Assembly: GCA_964451375.1 (NCBI GenBank) | Contig: CAYVIN010000009.1 | Coordinates: forward strand, 1 to 64,000 | Source: JAGXQV01 sp964451375 | GTDB lineage: Bacteria; Pseudomonadota; Gammaproteobacteria; Burkholderiales; Sulfuricellaceae | Length of the DNA stretch: 64,000 nt | Direction of reading: 5' to 3' | Part shown: positions 1 to 9,479 of the stretch, in pieces | Position numbering within the stretch: the first letter of the stretch is position 1 | Layout: the number at the start of each line of letters is the position of its first letter | Position numbers and translations under genes: made by a program | The notes under the pieces: model-generated | Told to the model about the DNA's origin: nothing | The model's database searches: none | Seen by the model: the letters and a program-made list of their open reading frames with translations, nothing else

Positions 1-98
1 CATTCCCCATTCCCCATCACCCCGTACCCATCACCCATCACCCATCACCCACTACCCATCACCCATCACCCATCCCCCATCACCCATCACCCGTCACC
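1..98. repeat. Degenerate heptamer tandem repeat (CATCACC type)
   Basis: About fourteen tandem 7-base units, mostly CATCACC with variants such as CATTCCC, CACTACC and CATCCCC. The array runs into the 3' end of the neighbouring minus-strand gene, whose last residues (GDG) and TGA stop lie inside it. A short stretch of the same type recurs near 62846-62880. It is not a CRISPR, because there are no spacers. It may continue beyond the window edge. Confidence 0.85.
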
Positions 99-2161
99 GA
101 ATCCCGAGCGTGGCGGAGAAATGCCAGCGCTTCGGGCGCGGGTAAAGGTTTGCTGAACAAATAACCTTGCAGGAAATCGCAGTTCTGTGCGACCAGAAAT
201 TCGCGTTGCGCGGCGTTTTCCACGCCTTCGGCAATCACGTTCAGGCCCAACGCATGGGCGAGGGTAATGGTGGCGGCGCAGATGGCGACATCATTGTCGT
301 CCGTTTCGATATCGCGGACGAAGGAGCGATCCAGCTTGAGTGAGTGGATAGGTAACAGCTTGAGGTAGCTGAGCGAGGAATACCCGGTGCCGAAATCGTC
401 AATCGACAGGCGCACTCCCAATTCCCGTAATGCTTTGAGCACTCCGATACTGGCTTCCGGGTTTTTCATCGCTACCGATTCGGTTACTTCCAACTCCAGA
501 TCCGCGCCGCTCAGTCCGTGTTTGGTCAGAGTTTGCGCGACAAACTCCAACAGACTGGGTGAATCCAGCTGGAGTGCGGACAAGTTGACCGCCATTGTCA
601 CACCGGCGATACCCTGGCCGCGCCAGGCGCGTATCTGCCGGCAGGCCTCGTCGAGCACCCATTCCCCCAGCGGCAGGATCAAACCGGTTTCTTCGGCCAC
701 CGGAATGAATTTCAGGGGCGCAATCAATCCATCCTGGGGGTGTCGCCAGCGTACCAGAGCTTCCACGCCGACGGCTCGTCCGCTGCGGGCTTCCAATTGC
801 GGCTGGTAATGTAATTCAAACTGTTGATGTTCCAAGGCAGCGCGCAAATCGCTTTCCAGTTTCAGGCGCGCAACGGTGGACTGGTTCATGGTAGCGGTGA
901 AAAATTGGGCGTTGTTACGTCCCTGCGCCTTGGCGTGATACATCGCGGTATCGGCATTTTTCATCAGCGACACGCTGTCGTTGCCGTCGTCCGGATAGAG
1001 CGCGAGGCCGATGCTCGGTGTCGAATGCAATTCGTGTTCACCGAGTTGGTAAACCTTGCCCAGTGCGCCCAGCAGCTTGTCGGCGACCCGTGCGGCGGCG
1101 GTGGCGTTTTCCACTTCGGTCAGCACCACCACGAATTCGTCGCCGCCCAGCCGCGCCACGATGTCGCTTTCCCGCACGTTGCCGCTCAGGCGGCGTCCGA
1201 CTTCGATCAACAGTTCGTCGCCTACCGCATGGCCGAGGGTGTCGTTGATGACCTTGAAGCGATCCATGTCGATGAACATTACCGCCGCCGCCCTTTTTTC
1301 CCGATGGGCGGTGGCCAGCGCCTGTTCCAGGCGTTCCTGCAGGCTGAAGCGGTTGAATAATCCGGTCAGCGCATCGTGATGAGCGACCTGTTCCAGGCGT
1401 TCCTCAGCCGCCTTGCGTTCGCTGATGTCGATGAAACTCGCCAGGTAATAGTCGATTCCACCGCGCACATTGCGTACCACCGAAATAATCAACTCTTTGG
1501 GGTAGATCGCCCCATCCTTGCGGCGATCCCACAACTCACCCTGCCAGAAGCCCTGTTCGCGAATGGATTGCCACATGGCCAAGTACACCTCGCGAGGCGT
1601 ATTACCCGCCGACAGAAAACGCGGATCCTTGCCGCGCACCTCTTCCATTGGATAGCCGGTGAGTCGGGTGAAGGCCGGATTGACGTCGATGATGTGATTG
1701 TCGTGATCGGTGATCATGATGGCTTCGCCGCTGTGTTTAAAGACATGGGCGGCTAAAAGCAGTTGGCGCTCGGCGGTCTTGCGTTGCAACAGATTGCGCA
1801 CTCGCACGCGCAGCACGGACGACACTACCGGCTTGGTCAGATAATCGTCGGCGCCCTGTTCCAGTCCGTCGATCTGGGTTTGCTCGGTGGTGTCGGCGCT
1901 CACGATGACTACCGGGATGTCGCGGGTGTCCGGATTGCCGCGCAGGCGGGTGAGGACTTCGATGCCGCTCATGCCGGGCATCATCACGTCGAGCAGGATA
2001 AGTTGCGGACGATCTTCGCGGGCGGCCAACTCAAGCGCTGCAGCGCCGTTGGTGGCAGTCTTGATGCGGCATTCCGCCTTGAGCGTCGCGGACAGTACGT
2101 GGAGATTGGCAGGTTCGTCGTCCACCAGCAGAACCAGGGGCTTTTCACTGTTTTGTTTCAT
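80..2161 (-). CDS. Response regulator with PAS, GGDEF and EAL domains (c-di-GMP turnover)
   Basis: A 693-residue cytoplasmic protein. An N-terminal receiver has phospho-acceptor Asp58 (LILLDVMMPG) and a Lys in LTKP near 110. A PAS domain spans about 135-250, GGDEF about 255-420 and EAL about 435-680. GGDEF is intact (LGGDEF at 338-343) and preceded by an RESD inhibitory I-site five residues upstream. EAL keeps VEAL, the ELEVTES motif and DDFGTGYSS, so both diguanylate cyclase and phosphodiesterase activity are possible. The ATG at 2161 is preferred to a longer in-frame start because it lies 7 bases after the upstream gene and opens with a normal REC N-terminus. It is third in an operon with a hybrid kinase and a binding protein and is their likely output. 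Confidence 0.93.
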   Translation of the reverse strand: MKQNSEKPLVLLVDDEPANLHVLSATLKAECRIKTATNGAAALELAAREDRPQLILLDVMMPGMSGIEVLTRLRGNPDTRDIPVVIVSADTTEQTQIDGLEQGADDYLTKPVVSSVLRVRVRNLLQRKTAERQLLLAAHVFKHSGEAIMITDHDNHIIDVNPAFTRLTGYPMEEVRGKDPRFLSAGNTPREVYLAMWQSIREQGFWQGELWDRRKDGAIYPKELIISVVRNVRGGIDYYLASFIDISERKAAEERLEQVAHHDALTGLFNRFSLQERLEQALATAHREKRAAAVMFIDMDRFKVINDTLGHAVGDELLIEVGRRLSGNVRESDIVARLGGDEFVVVLTEVENATAAARVADKLLGALGKVYQLGEHELHSTPSIGLALYPDDGNDSVSLMKNADTAMYHAKAQGRNNAQFFTATMNQSTVARLKLESDLRAALEHQQFELHYQPQLEARSGRAVGVEALVRWRHPQDGLIAPLKFIPVAEETGLILPLGEWVLDEACRQIRAWRGQGIAGVTMAVNLSALQLDSPSLLEFVAQTLTKHGLSGADLELEVTESVAMKNPEASIGVLKALRELGVRLSIDDFGTGYSSLSYLKLLPIHSLKLDRSFVRDIETDDNDVAICAATITLAHALGLNVIAEGVENAAQREFLVAQNCDFLQGYLFSKPLPAPEALAFLRHARDSVTGDG

Positions 2162-2168
2162 TGCGAAT

Positions 2169-5100
2169 CTACTCTGCTTTTCCGGGCGCGATAATTCGTT
2201 CGATGCTGGCCAGCGCTCCGTGGTGGTCGAACTGGTCGATTTGACGTGCAAGACAGGTTAGCGGCCCATTTTCCGGATAGATTCCCGCTAATGCCTGCAA
2301 GGCGCACAGCAATTCATCGGGAATCAATTCCTGCTCTTCCAGATAAGGTTTCAGCGCCGCAAGGGTTTCCGGTAACGACGGAAGCGCCTCGCCGGTCGGA
2401 TCCACGCCGTTTCCCGGTTCGTCGAGATGGCGTTGGATGGCGACCAGCGCCGATTTCAGGGTGTTTTCCCAGGCAGCCCGGGAAGGCAATCCGCCGCCAG
2501 CTTGAACTTCCTTTTCCAATTGGCCGCTGGCTAGCGCCAGTTCCGTTGCGCCGAGATTGCCTGCCACGCCTTTCAGCGTGTGTAACCAACGGGTTGCCTC
2601 GCCGCCATTGCCCTGTTCCAGCAACGCGCCGAGTTGTTTTGCGGCATCCGCCCGGCTCGCGGCAAAGTCGCGCAGCAAACGGCCCAGCAGGTTCCGGTCG
2701 CCGTCGAGGCGCCGCATCGCCCTATCCAGATTGAGCGCCATGGTTTCCCCGGCGGACGCAAGCGCAGGGACGCTTTCCGCACCGCGTACCAGCGCTTTGC
2801 CGGCGTCCCCGGTCACCAGCCATTTTTTCAATGTTAGCGCAAGACAATCCGGGTCTATCGGTTTGGAAACGAAATCCACCATGCCGGCGCCAAAACAGCG
2901 TTCCCGGTCTTCTTCCATGACTGCTGCCGTCATGGCGATGATGGGCAGATTTTGGGATTGCGGCAAGGCGCGGATGCGGCGGCTGGCTTCCAGACCGTCC
3001 ATTACCGGCATATGCAAATCCATCAGCACTGCGTCAAAACTTTGTTTTATTACCCATTCCACTGCTTCCCCTCCGTGGTTCGCCAGTGTTACCAGCGCCC
3101 CGCGCCGCTTCAGGAATGAAGCCGCGACTTCCTGATTGAGCGCGTTATCTTCCACCAGCAAGATGCGGATACCTGCGAAAGGCAAACCTGCGGCGTGCGT
3201 GGGAGCGTTCACGGGGGGGGCGGGGAACGCCGGGCCGTGCGCCGCACGGCCATTTACCAGTGCGTCAAAAAGGCTGGAAGGTGTTATCGGTTTGGTTAGC
3301 ACCCCGCCGAGCGCCAGCGAACCGGCATCTCTCAACAACGCTTCCTTGTCGTAAGCGGTGACCATCAGCATCAGCAACGGATGTTTCAAAAGGCCTCGGG
3401 CTGCATCGTTGTCCAACTGCCGCGCCACCTCCAGTCCGTTCATGCCAGGCATGCGCCAGTCCAGCAACACAGCGCCGAAGGGCGTCGGGCCGCTTTGCGC
3501 CGCAGCGATCAAAGCCAACGCCTGTTCGCCGGACGCCGCCGTTTCCGCCACCATTCCCCAAGCTTCGAGCAAGTGTTTGAGGATGTGCCGGGAGGTTTCC
3601 TGATCGTCCACCACCAGCACCTTGAATCCCCGCAATTGCTGTAAATCAGGTGGGAAGAGCGGCGCGTCCACTATCCCGGCGCGAATGGTGAAAGTGAAGG
3701 TTGCGCCCTCGCCCGTGGCGCTTGAAACCGTGATTTCTCCACCCATCAGTTTTACCAGGCGTTGGCAGATTGCCAGCCCCAGGCCTGTGCCTCCGTATTT
3801 GCGGGTGATCGAACCGTCGCCCTGGGTAAATGCCTGAAAAAGGCTTTCCGACTGGGCGCTTGATAAACCGATGCCGGTATCGCGGACGGAGAAGCGCAAG
3901 ACCAATTCATCGGCGGCGGCGGAAAGACTATCCACGCGAATGTGGATTTCTCCCCGTTCGGTAAATTTGACGGCATTGCCAAGCAGATTGTTGAGCACCT
4001 GGGAAACTCGCATGGCATCACCCAATACCTCGGTCGGCGTATCCGGGGCGATGTCGAGGAACAACTCCAGCCCTTTTTCCTCAATCCGTGCATCGAACAA
4101 GTCGGCAACACCACGCAACACGTTTTCCACCCGCATCGGAAGCCTTTCGATAGTCAGGTGCCCGGCTTCAATCTTGGAGTAATCCAGAATGTCGTTGAGA
4201 ATGCCCAGAAGCGCCTTGGAGGAACGCTGCACCTTGCGCAGGTAGTCTTCCTGTTGCGCGCTCAGTTCCGATTCCAATACCAGTTGGGTAAGCCCGATGA
4301 TGGCGTTCATCGGGGTGCGAATCTCGTGGCTCATGTTGGCGAGGAATTCGGACTTGGCGCGGTTGGCCGTTTCTGCTGCCAGCTTGGCTTGTTGCAGCGC
4401 GATTTCCGAAAGTTTGCGTTCGCTGATATCTATCGCCAGGCCAACGAAGTTGATCGGGACGCCCTGCTCATCGCGGATTGCCGTTACCGCCAGATCCACC
4501 CATACTGTTTTGCCGGTTTTGCTGAGATAACGTTTCTCTATCCGATAGTCATTGCGCCGGTTGGCGAGGATGTCGTTATACAGAGCCATCTCGGCTGCAA
4601 CATCGTCGGGATGGGTAAAAATGGCGAAATTCAGCCCCGTCAGTTCATCGGGAGGATATTCGAGCAGACGGGCAAAGGCATTGTTGAATTGCAGGGTCAG
4701 ACCTTGAGCGTCGGCAAAAGCAATGCCGGAATTGGTGCGTTCGAAAATACTGCGAAAGCGCGCGTCGATAGTTCGGCGTTCGTTTTCGACCAGTATTTGT
4801 GCGGTGATGTCCTGTACCGTGCCGACCCCCGCCAGCAAATTGCCCTGCTCGTCGAAAGCCAGCTCTGCCTGTTCGCGTACCCATTTGATGTTGTCATCCA
4901 CCACAATACGGTGGGTGATGTCATAGGCGGCACCCTGCAGTGCGCCGCGCCAGGCGGCATCCACGGCTTCCCTGTCGGCGGGAAAAACGCAGGCGAGGAA
5001 ATCCGTATAACTTAGGGGGGTGCCCCCGGAAACCCCGAAAATCCGATAGGTTTCTTCCGACCAGCTTAGGCCGCCGCCCTTCAAATCAAGATGCCAACTG

Positions 5101-5879
5101 CCGATACGGGCAACCTCTTGAGCGCGGCGCAGGGTCGCTTCGCTTTGTTGAAGCTGGGTGGTGCGTTCCGCCACCCGTTCCTCCAGCAACACCTGGTCGG
5201 CGGCAATCCGCTCCGTCATGTGGTTGAAGTTTTCGGCAAGCTGGCGAAATTCCCGGCAGCCTTCGACGGAAACCGGCTGATCGGGTTCATGGTCGGCCAA
5301 TCCGTGTATCCGAGCGGTTAACTCGGTTAAGGGTCTGACCACCAGCTTGTGGATCAGCAGCCATATCATCATGCCGAGAAACAGCAATTGCGCCAGAGCG
5401 CTCAGGAGTACCGGCCACAAGGTTTCCTTGAGTCGCGTCAGCACAAGTGCGTCGCTGGATGCGATGCTCAACGCGCCCACCACTTCCTGCCGTCCATCTG
5501 CCATCCGGTGATATAACGTCCGGGTCACTTTCAGATTTTCCGAAGCCTGGAGGCCGCCGGCGCTTTGCCAGGTTGCGCCGAGTTTGCCACGCTGATCGCC
5601 TATCGCCACGAAAACCACCGAGGGATTGGCGCCGATGCCGTGCGCCAAGGCATCCAGCAGGTTTTCCTGATATTCCCAGATTGCAGTTTCGGTGCCCGGC
5701 GAAAACGTCTGCGCCAGGGAATCCAGGGTATTCACGATCTCCCTATGGGTATCCCGATATTCCTGGAACAACTGGATGGCGGTAATAAACACGGCAAAAA
5801 GCAGATACGCCAGCAGCAGTTTGCGCATCAGTGTCTGCGCAAGCGTCGGCGCGGTGTATGAGGGGAGCGGCGGGAGCAT
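2169..5879 (-). CDS. Hybrid sensor histidine kinase (TM-HAMP-PAS-PAS-HisKA-HATPase-REC-REC-Hpt)
   Basis: About 1236 residues. TM1 is near 19-38, a periplasmic sensor near 40-152, TM2 near 155-180 and HAMP near 180-230. Two PAS domains follow near 255-365 and 375-490. HisKA has His518 in NMSHEIRTPMNAI, and the ATPase has DTGIGL and GGTGLGL. Two receivers carry Asp near 807 and 954, and an Hpt has His1100 in WLHTLKG. The architecture is BarA/EvgS-like and supports a multistep phosphorelay. The start at 5879 leaves 23 bases after the preceding gene; an ATG at 5828 immediately before TM1 is an alternative, and neither has a strong ribosome site. The linked binding protein probably senses the ligand and the downstream regulator probably receives phosphate. 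Confidence 0.92.
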   Translation of the reverse strand: MLPPLPSYTAPTLAQTLMRKLLLAYLLFAVFITAIQLFQEYRDTHREIVNTLDSLAQTFSPGTETAIWEYQENLLDALAHGIGANPSVVFVAIGDQRGKLGATWQSAGGLQASENLKVTRTLYHRMADGRQEVVGALSIASSDALVLTRLKETLWPVLLSALAQLLFLGMMIWLLIHKLVVRPLTELTARIHGLADHEPDQPVSVEGCREFRQLAENFNHMTERIAADQVLLEERVAERTTQLQQSEATLRRAQEVARIGSWHLDLKGGGLSWSEETYRIFGVSGGTPLSYTDFLACVFPADREAVDAAWRGALQGAAYDITHRIVVDDNIKWVREQAELAFDEQGNLLAGVGTVQDITAQILVENERRTIDARFRSIFERTNSGIAFADAQGLTLQFNNAFARLLEYPPDELTGLNFAIFTHPDDVAAEMALYNDILANRRNDYRIEKRYLSKTGKTVWVDLAVTAIRDEQGVPINFVGLAIDISERKLSEIALQQAKLAAETANRAKSEFLANMSHEIRTPMNAIIGLTQLVLESELSAQQEDYLRKVQRSSKALLGILNDILDYSKIEAGHLTIERLPMRVENVLRGVADLFDARIEEKGLELFLDIAPDTPTEVLGDAMRVSQVLNNLLGNAVKFTERGEIHIRVDSLSAAADELVLRFSVRDTGIGLSSAQSESLFQAFTQGDGSITRKYGGTGLGLAICQRLVKLMGGEITVSSATGEGATFTFTIRAGIVDAPLFPPDLQQLRGFKVLVVDDQETSRHILKHLLEAWGMVAETAASGEQALALIAAAQSGPTPFGAVLLDWRMPGMNGLEVARQLDNDAARGLLKHPLLMLMVTAYDKEALLRDAGSLALGGVLTKPITPSSLFDALVNGRAAHGPAFPAPPVNAPTHAAGLPFAGIRILLVEDNALNQEVAASFLKRRGALVTLANHGGEAVEWVIKQSFDAVLMDLHMPVMDGLEASRRIRALPQSQNLPIIAMTAAVMEEDRERCFGAGMVDFVSKPIDPDCLALTLKKWLVTGDAGKALVRGAESVPALASAGETMALNLDRAMRRLDGDRNLLGRLLRDFAASRADAAKQLGALLEQGNGGEATRWLHTLKGVAGNLGATELALASGQLEKEVQAGGGLPSRAAWENTLKSALVAIQRHLDEPGNGVDPTGEALPSLPETLAALKPYLEEQELIPDELLCALQALAGIYPENGPLTCLARQIDQFDHHGALASIERIIAPGKAE

Positions 5880-5902
5880 TTTTTTACGGGATTGAGGGGG
5901 GC

Positions 5903-6724
5903 TTAGAACTCCAGCATTCGCTGAACTTCCCCGGCAGGCAGGTAACGCGAAAAAATTCGCTTGAGCGCGCCATCTGCGCGCATTTCGCCGAGCAGGGCGC
6001 GCCATTGCTCGGCATCGGTGGCGCTGAAACGGCTTTTAGCGAGAATCAGACCGTGCGGAACGCCTTTTTCAGCGGGCGTCCAATCCTGGATTGCCACCTC
6101 CTTGTGCAAGTCGAGCTCCTCAATAAATTTGCGGTATACCGGGGGCTGGGAAAACATCGCGTCTACCCGGCGTTCCTTGATTTTCCTGAAAACGGTTTCG
6201 GCATTCGGACTTTCCTGAACGCGCTGCCGGCTACGCAGCTGTTCCAGCCACTGATCCTGTTCCACGCCGTGTTTAAACGCCCGCACCACGCCGAATTGCA
6301 GTGCGCTGTTGGCCAGGAAATCTTCGCTGCGCCGCACCGTGGCGGCGGCCCCGACGTGCAGCACCACATGGTTTTTCATGCTCAAATAGGGAGCGAACCA
6401 GGCGAAACGGTCGCGTTCGGCGTTTTGGATGCCGGATACGCTCATATCCAGATTGCCCTCGGCAAGCTCGGCCCAGATGCGCGCCCGCGTCATTACCTGA
6501 GTATCGAAGCGGCAGCCGCTACGCCGGATGAGTTCATCGACGATGTCCTTGTCGATGCCCTTGCCCTTGTCGTAGAAAAAACCGTATTCGTAGAACGCCA
6601 GTCGAATCGGGGGGGAACCACAATTGAGCGGAGCCGCACCAAGCCAGCCGGCATGAAACGCCACCAAAAGACCCAATACAGGGAATAGCCGGTTCAGGGA
6701 GGGGTGAATGCGGAAGCAATTCAT
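5903..6724 (-). CDS. Periplasmic solute-binding protein, family 3 (SBP_bac_3-like)
   Basis: About 273 residues: a hydrophobic N-terminal signal (RLFPVLGLLVAFHAGWLGAA), then a type-II periplasmic binding fold with IRLAFYEYGFF, KGIDKDIVDELIRRSG and NLDMSVSGI segments typical of family 3 amino-acid-type binding proteins. No transporter permease or ATPase lies nearby. It precedes the hybrid kinase by 23 bases on the same strand, so it probably acts as a ligand-sensing subunit, not as part of an importer (inference). The ATG at 6724 is preferred over a GTG four codons upstream. Confidence 0.85.
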   Translation of the reverse strand: MNCFRIHPSLNRLFPVLGLLVAFHAGWLGAAPLNCGSPPIRLAFYEYGFFYDKGKGIDKDIVDELIRRSGCRFDTQVMTRARIWAELAEGNLDMSVSGIQNAERDRFAWFAPYLSMKNHVVLHVGAAATVRRSEDFLANSALQFGVVRAFKHGVEQDQWLEQLRSRQRVQESPNAETVFRKIKERRVDAMFSQPPVYRKFIEELDLHKEVAIQDWTPAEKGVPHGLILAKSRFSATDAEQWRALLGEMRADGALKRIFSRYLPAGEVQRMLEF

Positions 6725-6928
6725 GACAATGTCCACAGGTTCGGTATCTGGAGGTACAGGTTAGCAGCAAAAAACAACTGCGAGAATAGCCGGGGCTGCG
6801 CAGTCAGTATTGTTTTGCGGAAATTGCCAAGGCTTCTTGTTTCGCAGAACGGCATCGCGCTGGTCTTTTTCCCCTGGATTGCTACTATTGGATAGCTCGG
6901 CCCCGAGTTGCCGAAGGAACCGTCGAAG

Positions 6929-8821
6929 ATGGAAAACGTCTCGCTCAATCACGATAATATGGACACCATCCGGCGCAATCTGGTGGTGGGCGTCCTCGCC
7001 TGGACTGCGGTAATCGGCGGCTTGCTGGCGTGGAACGTCTCCCTGCAACGCGACAAAACCTTCGACATGGCGAAAGCCGAGGCGATGGCCAACATCAACA
7101 AGGATTTCGCTTTCCGCCAATGGGCTTCCAGCCACGGCGGGGTGTATGTCCCGATTAACCCCAAGACCAACACCTATCCCAATCCCTATCTCGATCACGT
7201 CGATGAACGGGAAATCCAGACTCCGGCGGGCCGCCGCCTGACCCTGATGAACCCGGCCTACATGCTGCGCCAGATGCAGCAGAACTACGATCATCTGTAT
7301 GGCGTAAGGGGGCGCATCACCAGCCTTAATCCGCTCAATCCCAACAATGCGCCCGACGAGTGGGAAGCCCGCGTTCTCCAGTCTTTCGAAAAAGGCCTCA
7401 AGGAATATGCGGAAATCACGGAATTGAACGGCAGCCTCTATTTACGTGCGATGCGGCCCTTCGTCACCGAGCAGGGGTGCCTGAAATGCCATGCCCACCA
7501 GGGTTACAACATCGGCGACATTCGCGGCGGAGTGGGCGCTTACGTGAAGCTGGAGCCTTATCAGGCCGCCGAAAAGGAAATCGTGCGCACCCTGACCCTG
7601 AGTTACGCGGTGATCTGGCTGCTGGGATTGACCGGCATCGGCGCGATGGGTCAGCGGGGCCTGCGCCGGAGCCGGCAGAGCCGGAATTATCTGGCTGCTT
7701 TGCAGGAAAGTGAGGAACGCACCCTGTTGCTGATCAACGCCACCGCAGAAGGGATATTCGGCATCGACATGGAAGGCAAATGTTCATTCTGCAACCAGTC
7801 GGCGTTGCGCATGACCGGGCAACAGGACGAAGACGCGGTGATCGGCCAGGATCTACACCACCTCATCCACCACAGCCTGCCGAATGGCGCGCCGCGTCCG
7901 CCGGAAGAATGCCGCCTGCTCGATACCCTGAAAAGCGGCGAAAGTGTGCGCCTTCCTGACGAAACCCTGTGGCGCGCCGACGGTAGCAGTTTCCCGGCGG
8001 AAATCGCCTCATATCCGGTGTGGCGCGACGGGGCAATCGTCGGCGCGGTAGTGTCATTCCACGACATCAGCGAAAGAAAATACGCCGCTGAATTACTCGC
8101 CCTGCGCACCGATGAACTGGCGCGCTCCAATCGCGAACTGGAGCAATTCGCCTATGTCGCCTCCCACGATCTGCAAGAGCCGTTGCGCATGGTATCGAGT
8201 TATACCCAGCTTCTGGCGCGTCGTTACAAGGGCAAGCTCGACCAGGACGCCGATGAATTCATTGCTTTCGCGGTGGATGGGGCCAACCGGATGCAGCGCC
8301 TGATCAACGACCTGTTGACGTTCTCGCGGGTCAGCACACGCGGCCAGCCCTTCGTCGCGACGGATTTCAACGCCGTGCTGCGCGACGTGCTGGATAATCT
8401 GCAAATCGCCATCCAGGAAAGCGGCGCAACCGTCACCCACGACGAATTGCCCACCCTCCTGGCGGACGCCACACAAATCGGCCAGCTTCTGCAAAACCTG
8501 ATCGGCAACGCCATCAAGTTCCACGGCGCAGCGCCGCCGCTTATCCATATCGGCGCGCAGGCCCGCGACGGCGAATGGCTGCTGTCGGTAAGCGACAACG
8601 GCATCGGCATCGCGCCCGAGTTTTTCGAGCGGATCTTCATCATCTTCCAGCGCCTGAACGCCCGCGAAGCCTACCCCGGCACCGGTATCGGGCTGGCCGT
8701 TTGTAAACGTATCGTCGAACGGCACAGCGGGCGCATCTGGCTGGAATCCGAACCGGGCAAGGGATCGGTGTTTTGGGTTGCGCTGCCGAAGGAGGAGGGA
8801 AAAACAGTTTTGAATGTTTAG
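6929..8821 (+). CDS. Sensor histidine kinase with c-heme DUF3365/Tll0287-like sensor and PAS
   Basis: About 630 residues. TM1 is near 18-38, then a periplasmic DUF3365-like domain with one CLKCH heme motif (Cys184-His188) and the following GYNIGDIRGG signature. TM2 is near 224-242, PAS near 265-385, a phytochrome-type HisKA with His413 (YVASHDLQEPLRM), and an ATPase with DNGIGI and GTGIGL. It has no receiver domain. It probably senses redox state or a small gas at a covalently bound heme. The ATG at 6929 follows an AAGGAAC ribosome site, whereas a TTG seven codons upstream gives the longer frame. It diverges from the binding-protein operon across about 200 bases. The partner regulator is not identifiable here. 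Confidence 0.9.
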   Translation: MENVSLNHDNMDTIRRNLVVGVLAWTAVIGGLLAWNVSLQRDKTFDMAKAEAMANINKDFAFRQWASSHGGVYVPINPKTNTYPNPYLDHVDEREIQTPAGRRLTLMNPAYMLRQMQQNYDHLYGVRGRITSLNPLNPNNAPDEWEARVLQSFEKGLKEYAEITELNGSLYLRAMRPFVTEQGCLKCHAHQGYNIGDIRGGVGAYVKLEPYQAAEKEIVRTLTLSYAVIWLLGLTGIGAMGQRGLRRSRQSRNYLAALQESEERTLLLINATAEGIFGIDMEGKCSFCNQSALRMTGQQDEDAVIGQDLHHLIHHSLPNGAPRPPEECRLLDTLKSGESVRLPDETLWRADGSSFPAEIASYPVWRDGAIVGAVVSFHDISERKYAAELLALRTDELARSNRELEQFAYVASHDLQEPLRMVSSYTQLLARRYKGKLDQDADEFIAFAVDGANRMQRLINDLLTFSRVSTRGQPFVATDFNAVLRDVLDNLQIAIQESGATVTHDELPTLLADATQIGQLLQNLIGNAIKFHGAAPPLIHIGAQARDGEWLLSVSDNGIGIAPEFFERIFIIFQRLNAREAYPGTGIGLAVCKRIVERHSGRIWLESEPGKGSVFWVALPKEEGKTVLNV

Positions 8822-8828
8822 CAGGCTG

Positions 8829-8972
8829 CTGGGGAAACTCAAACATGTCCATCCCCTCCTGAATCGTGACGGGGGACTGGCGCTGCTGGTATCCGGCGTC
8901 GCGCTGGTGTTGTCCGCCGGTTTTCCGCCGGCGATTGCCTTTCTTTCCTCACAACGCCAAGCGGCGGATTGA
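8829..8972 (+). pseudogene. 5'-truncated copy of the 77-residue membrane protein gene at 11581-11814
   Basis: In-frame remnant of the last 47 codons plus stop. It has the same reading frame as the intact gene with only substitutions and no start codon. It begins 7 bases after the kinase stop. It keeps the second transmembrane segment and the C-terminal SSQRQ(A)AD, with a hydrophobic-to-proline change in the membrane segment, consistent with loss of constraint. Confidence 0.75.
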
Positions 8973-9010
8973 TTCCCGCTTTTATGTTGCGCCGCTCGCT
9001 CTGCGGCGCG
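8829..9010. repeat. 182-bp duplication (partner at 11671-11852)
   Basis: A direct, indel-free match of 182 bases to 11671-11852 with 13 mismatches by hand alignment. The partner spans the end of the 77-residue gene, the short gap, and the last bases of the convergent HPP gene. The unit therefore ignores gene boundaries and is a segmental duplication, not a gene family member. Confidence 0.85.
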
Positions 9011-9479
9011 GGATAGTAGCCGGGCACCCGCTTGTGTCGCGGTCATCCATCGAGTGGAAGGACTGTGTGCGAACAAGTAAACGTCGCCGCAAGTTGTCGG
9101 CGAAATGGATATATTTAGGTGCGCTAATAGCTGATCCGGGGTTAACATTGGGAGGGGCAAGTTGATCATGAATTTTATACTCCAGGGGTATAGGCAACTT
9201 GAGCGCCCTCGCGGGTCTTTATGCTGCATAGGCGCGTTTCGTTTACCCACAATAGCGTGTGACAGTCGGGCGTTTGAATCTCTACTCGGGATGGCGGCGT
9301 TTTGCACCTGCCATCCGCTATGAGGAAGAGCAAGGTGAGTGGTATACAACCACCTCCTGTGTCGTTACCGATTCCTTCTGCTTTGATCGTCTCGCACGGT
9401 GCATTTTTCCGCAGTATGGCGGTCTCTCGTTTGCCGTAATTGACCGGTGTATCGGCAGCGCCGGGTTCTGGAGCAAATC
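9011..9479. other. Intergenic region without a supportable gene
   Basis: No reading frame here has family resemblance. A 17-base segment at 9289-9305 (GGATGGCGGCGTTTTGC) is identical to 15005-15021, marking a dispersed repeat family. The promoter of the downstream chemoreceptor must lie in the last part, but no convincing -35/-10 pair was found. Confidence 0.5.

Noticed and set aside
1..98. CRISPR-like array
   Set aside because: The units are direct 7-base repeats without spacers. The tandem repeat at 30947-31516 likewise has no spacer structure.
8829..8972. Intact second small membrane protein gene
   Set aside because: It lacks a start codon and the first membrane helix, and begins directly after another gene's stop.
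9171..9326. 51-codon frame before the chemoreceptor
   Set aside because: No ribosome site or family resemblance, and it contains dispersed repeat sequence.
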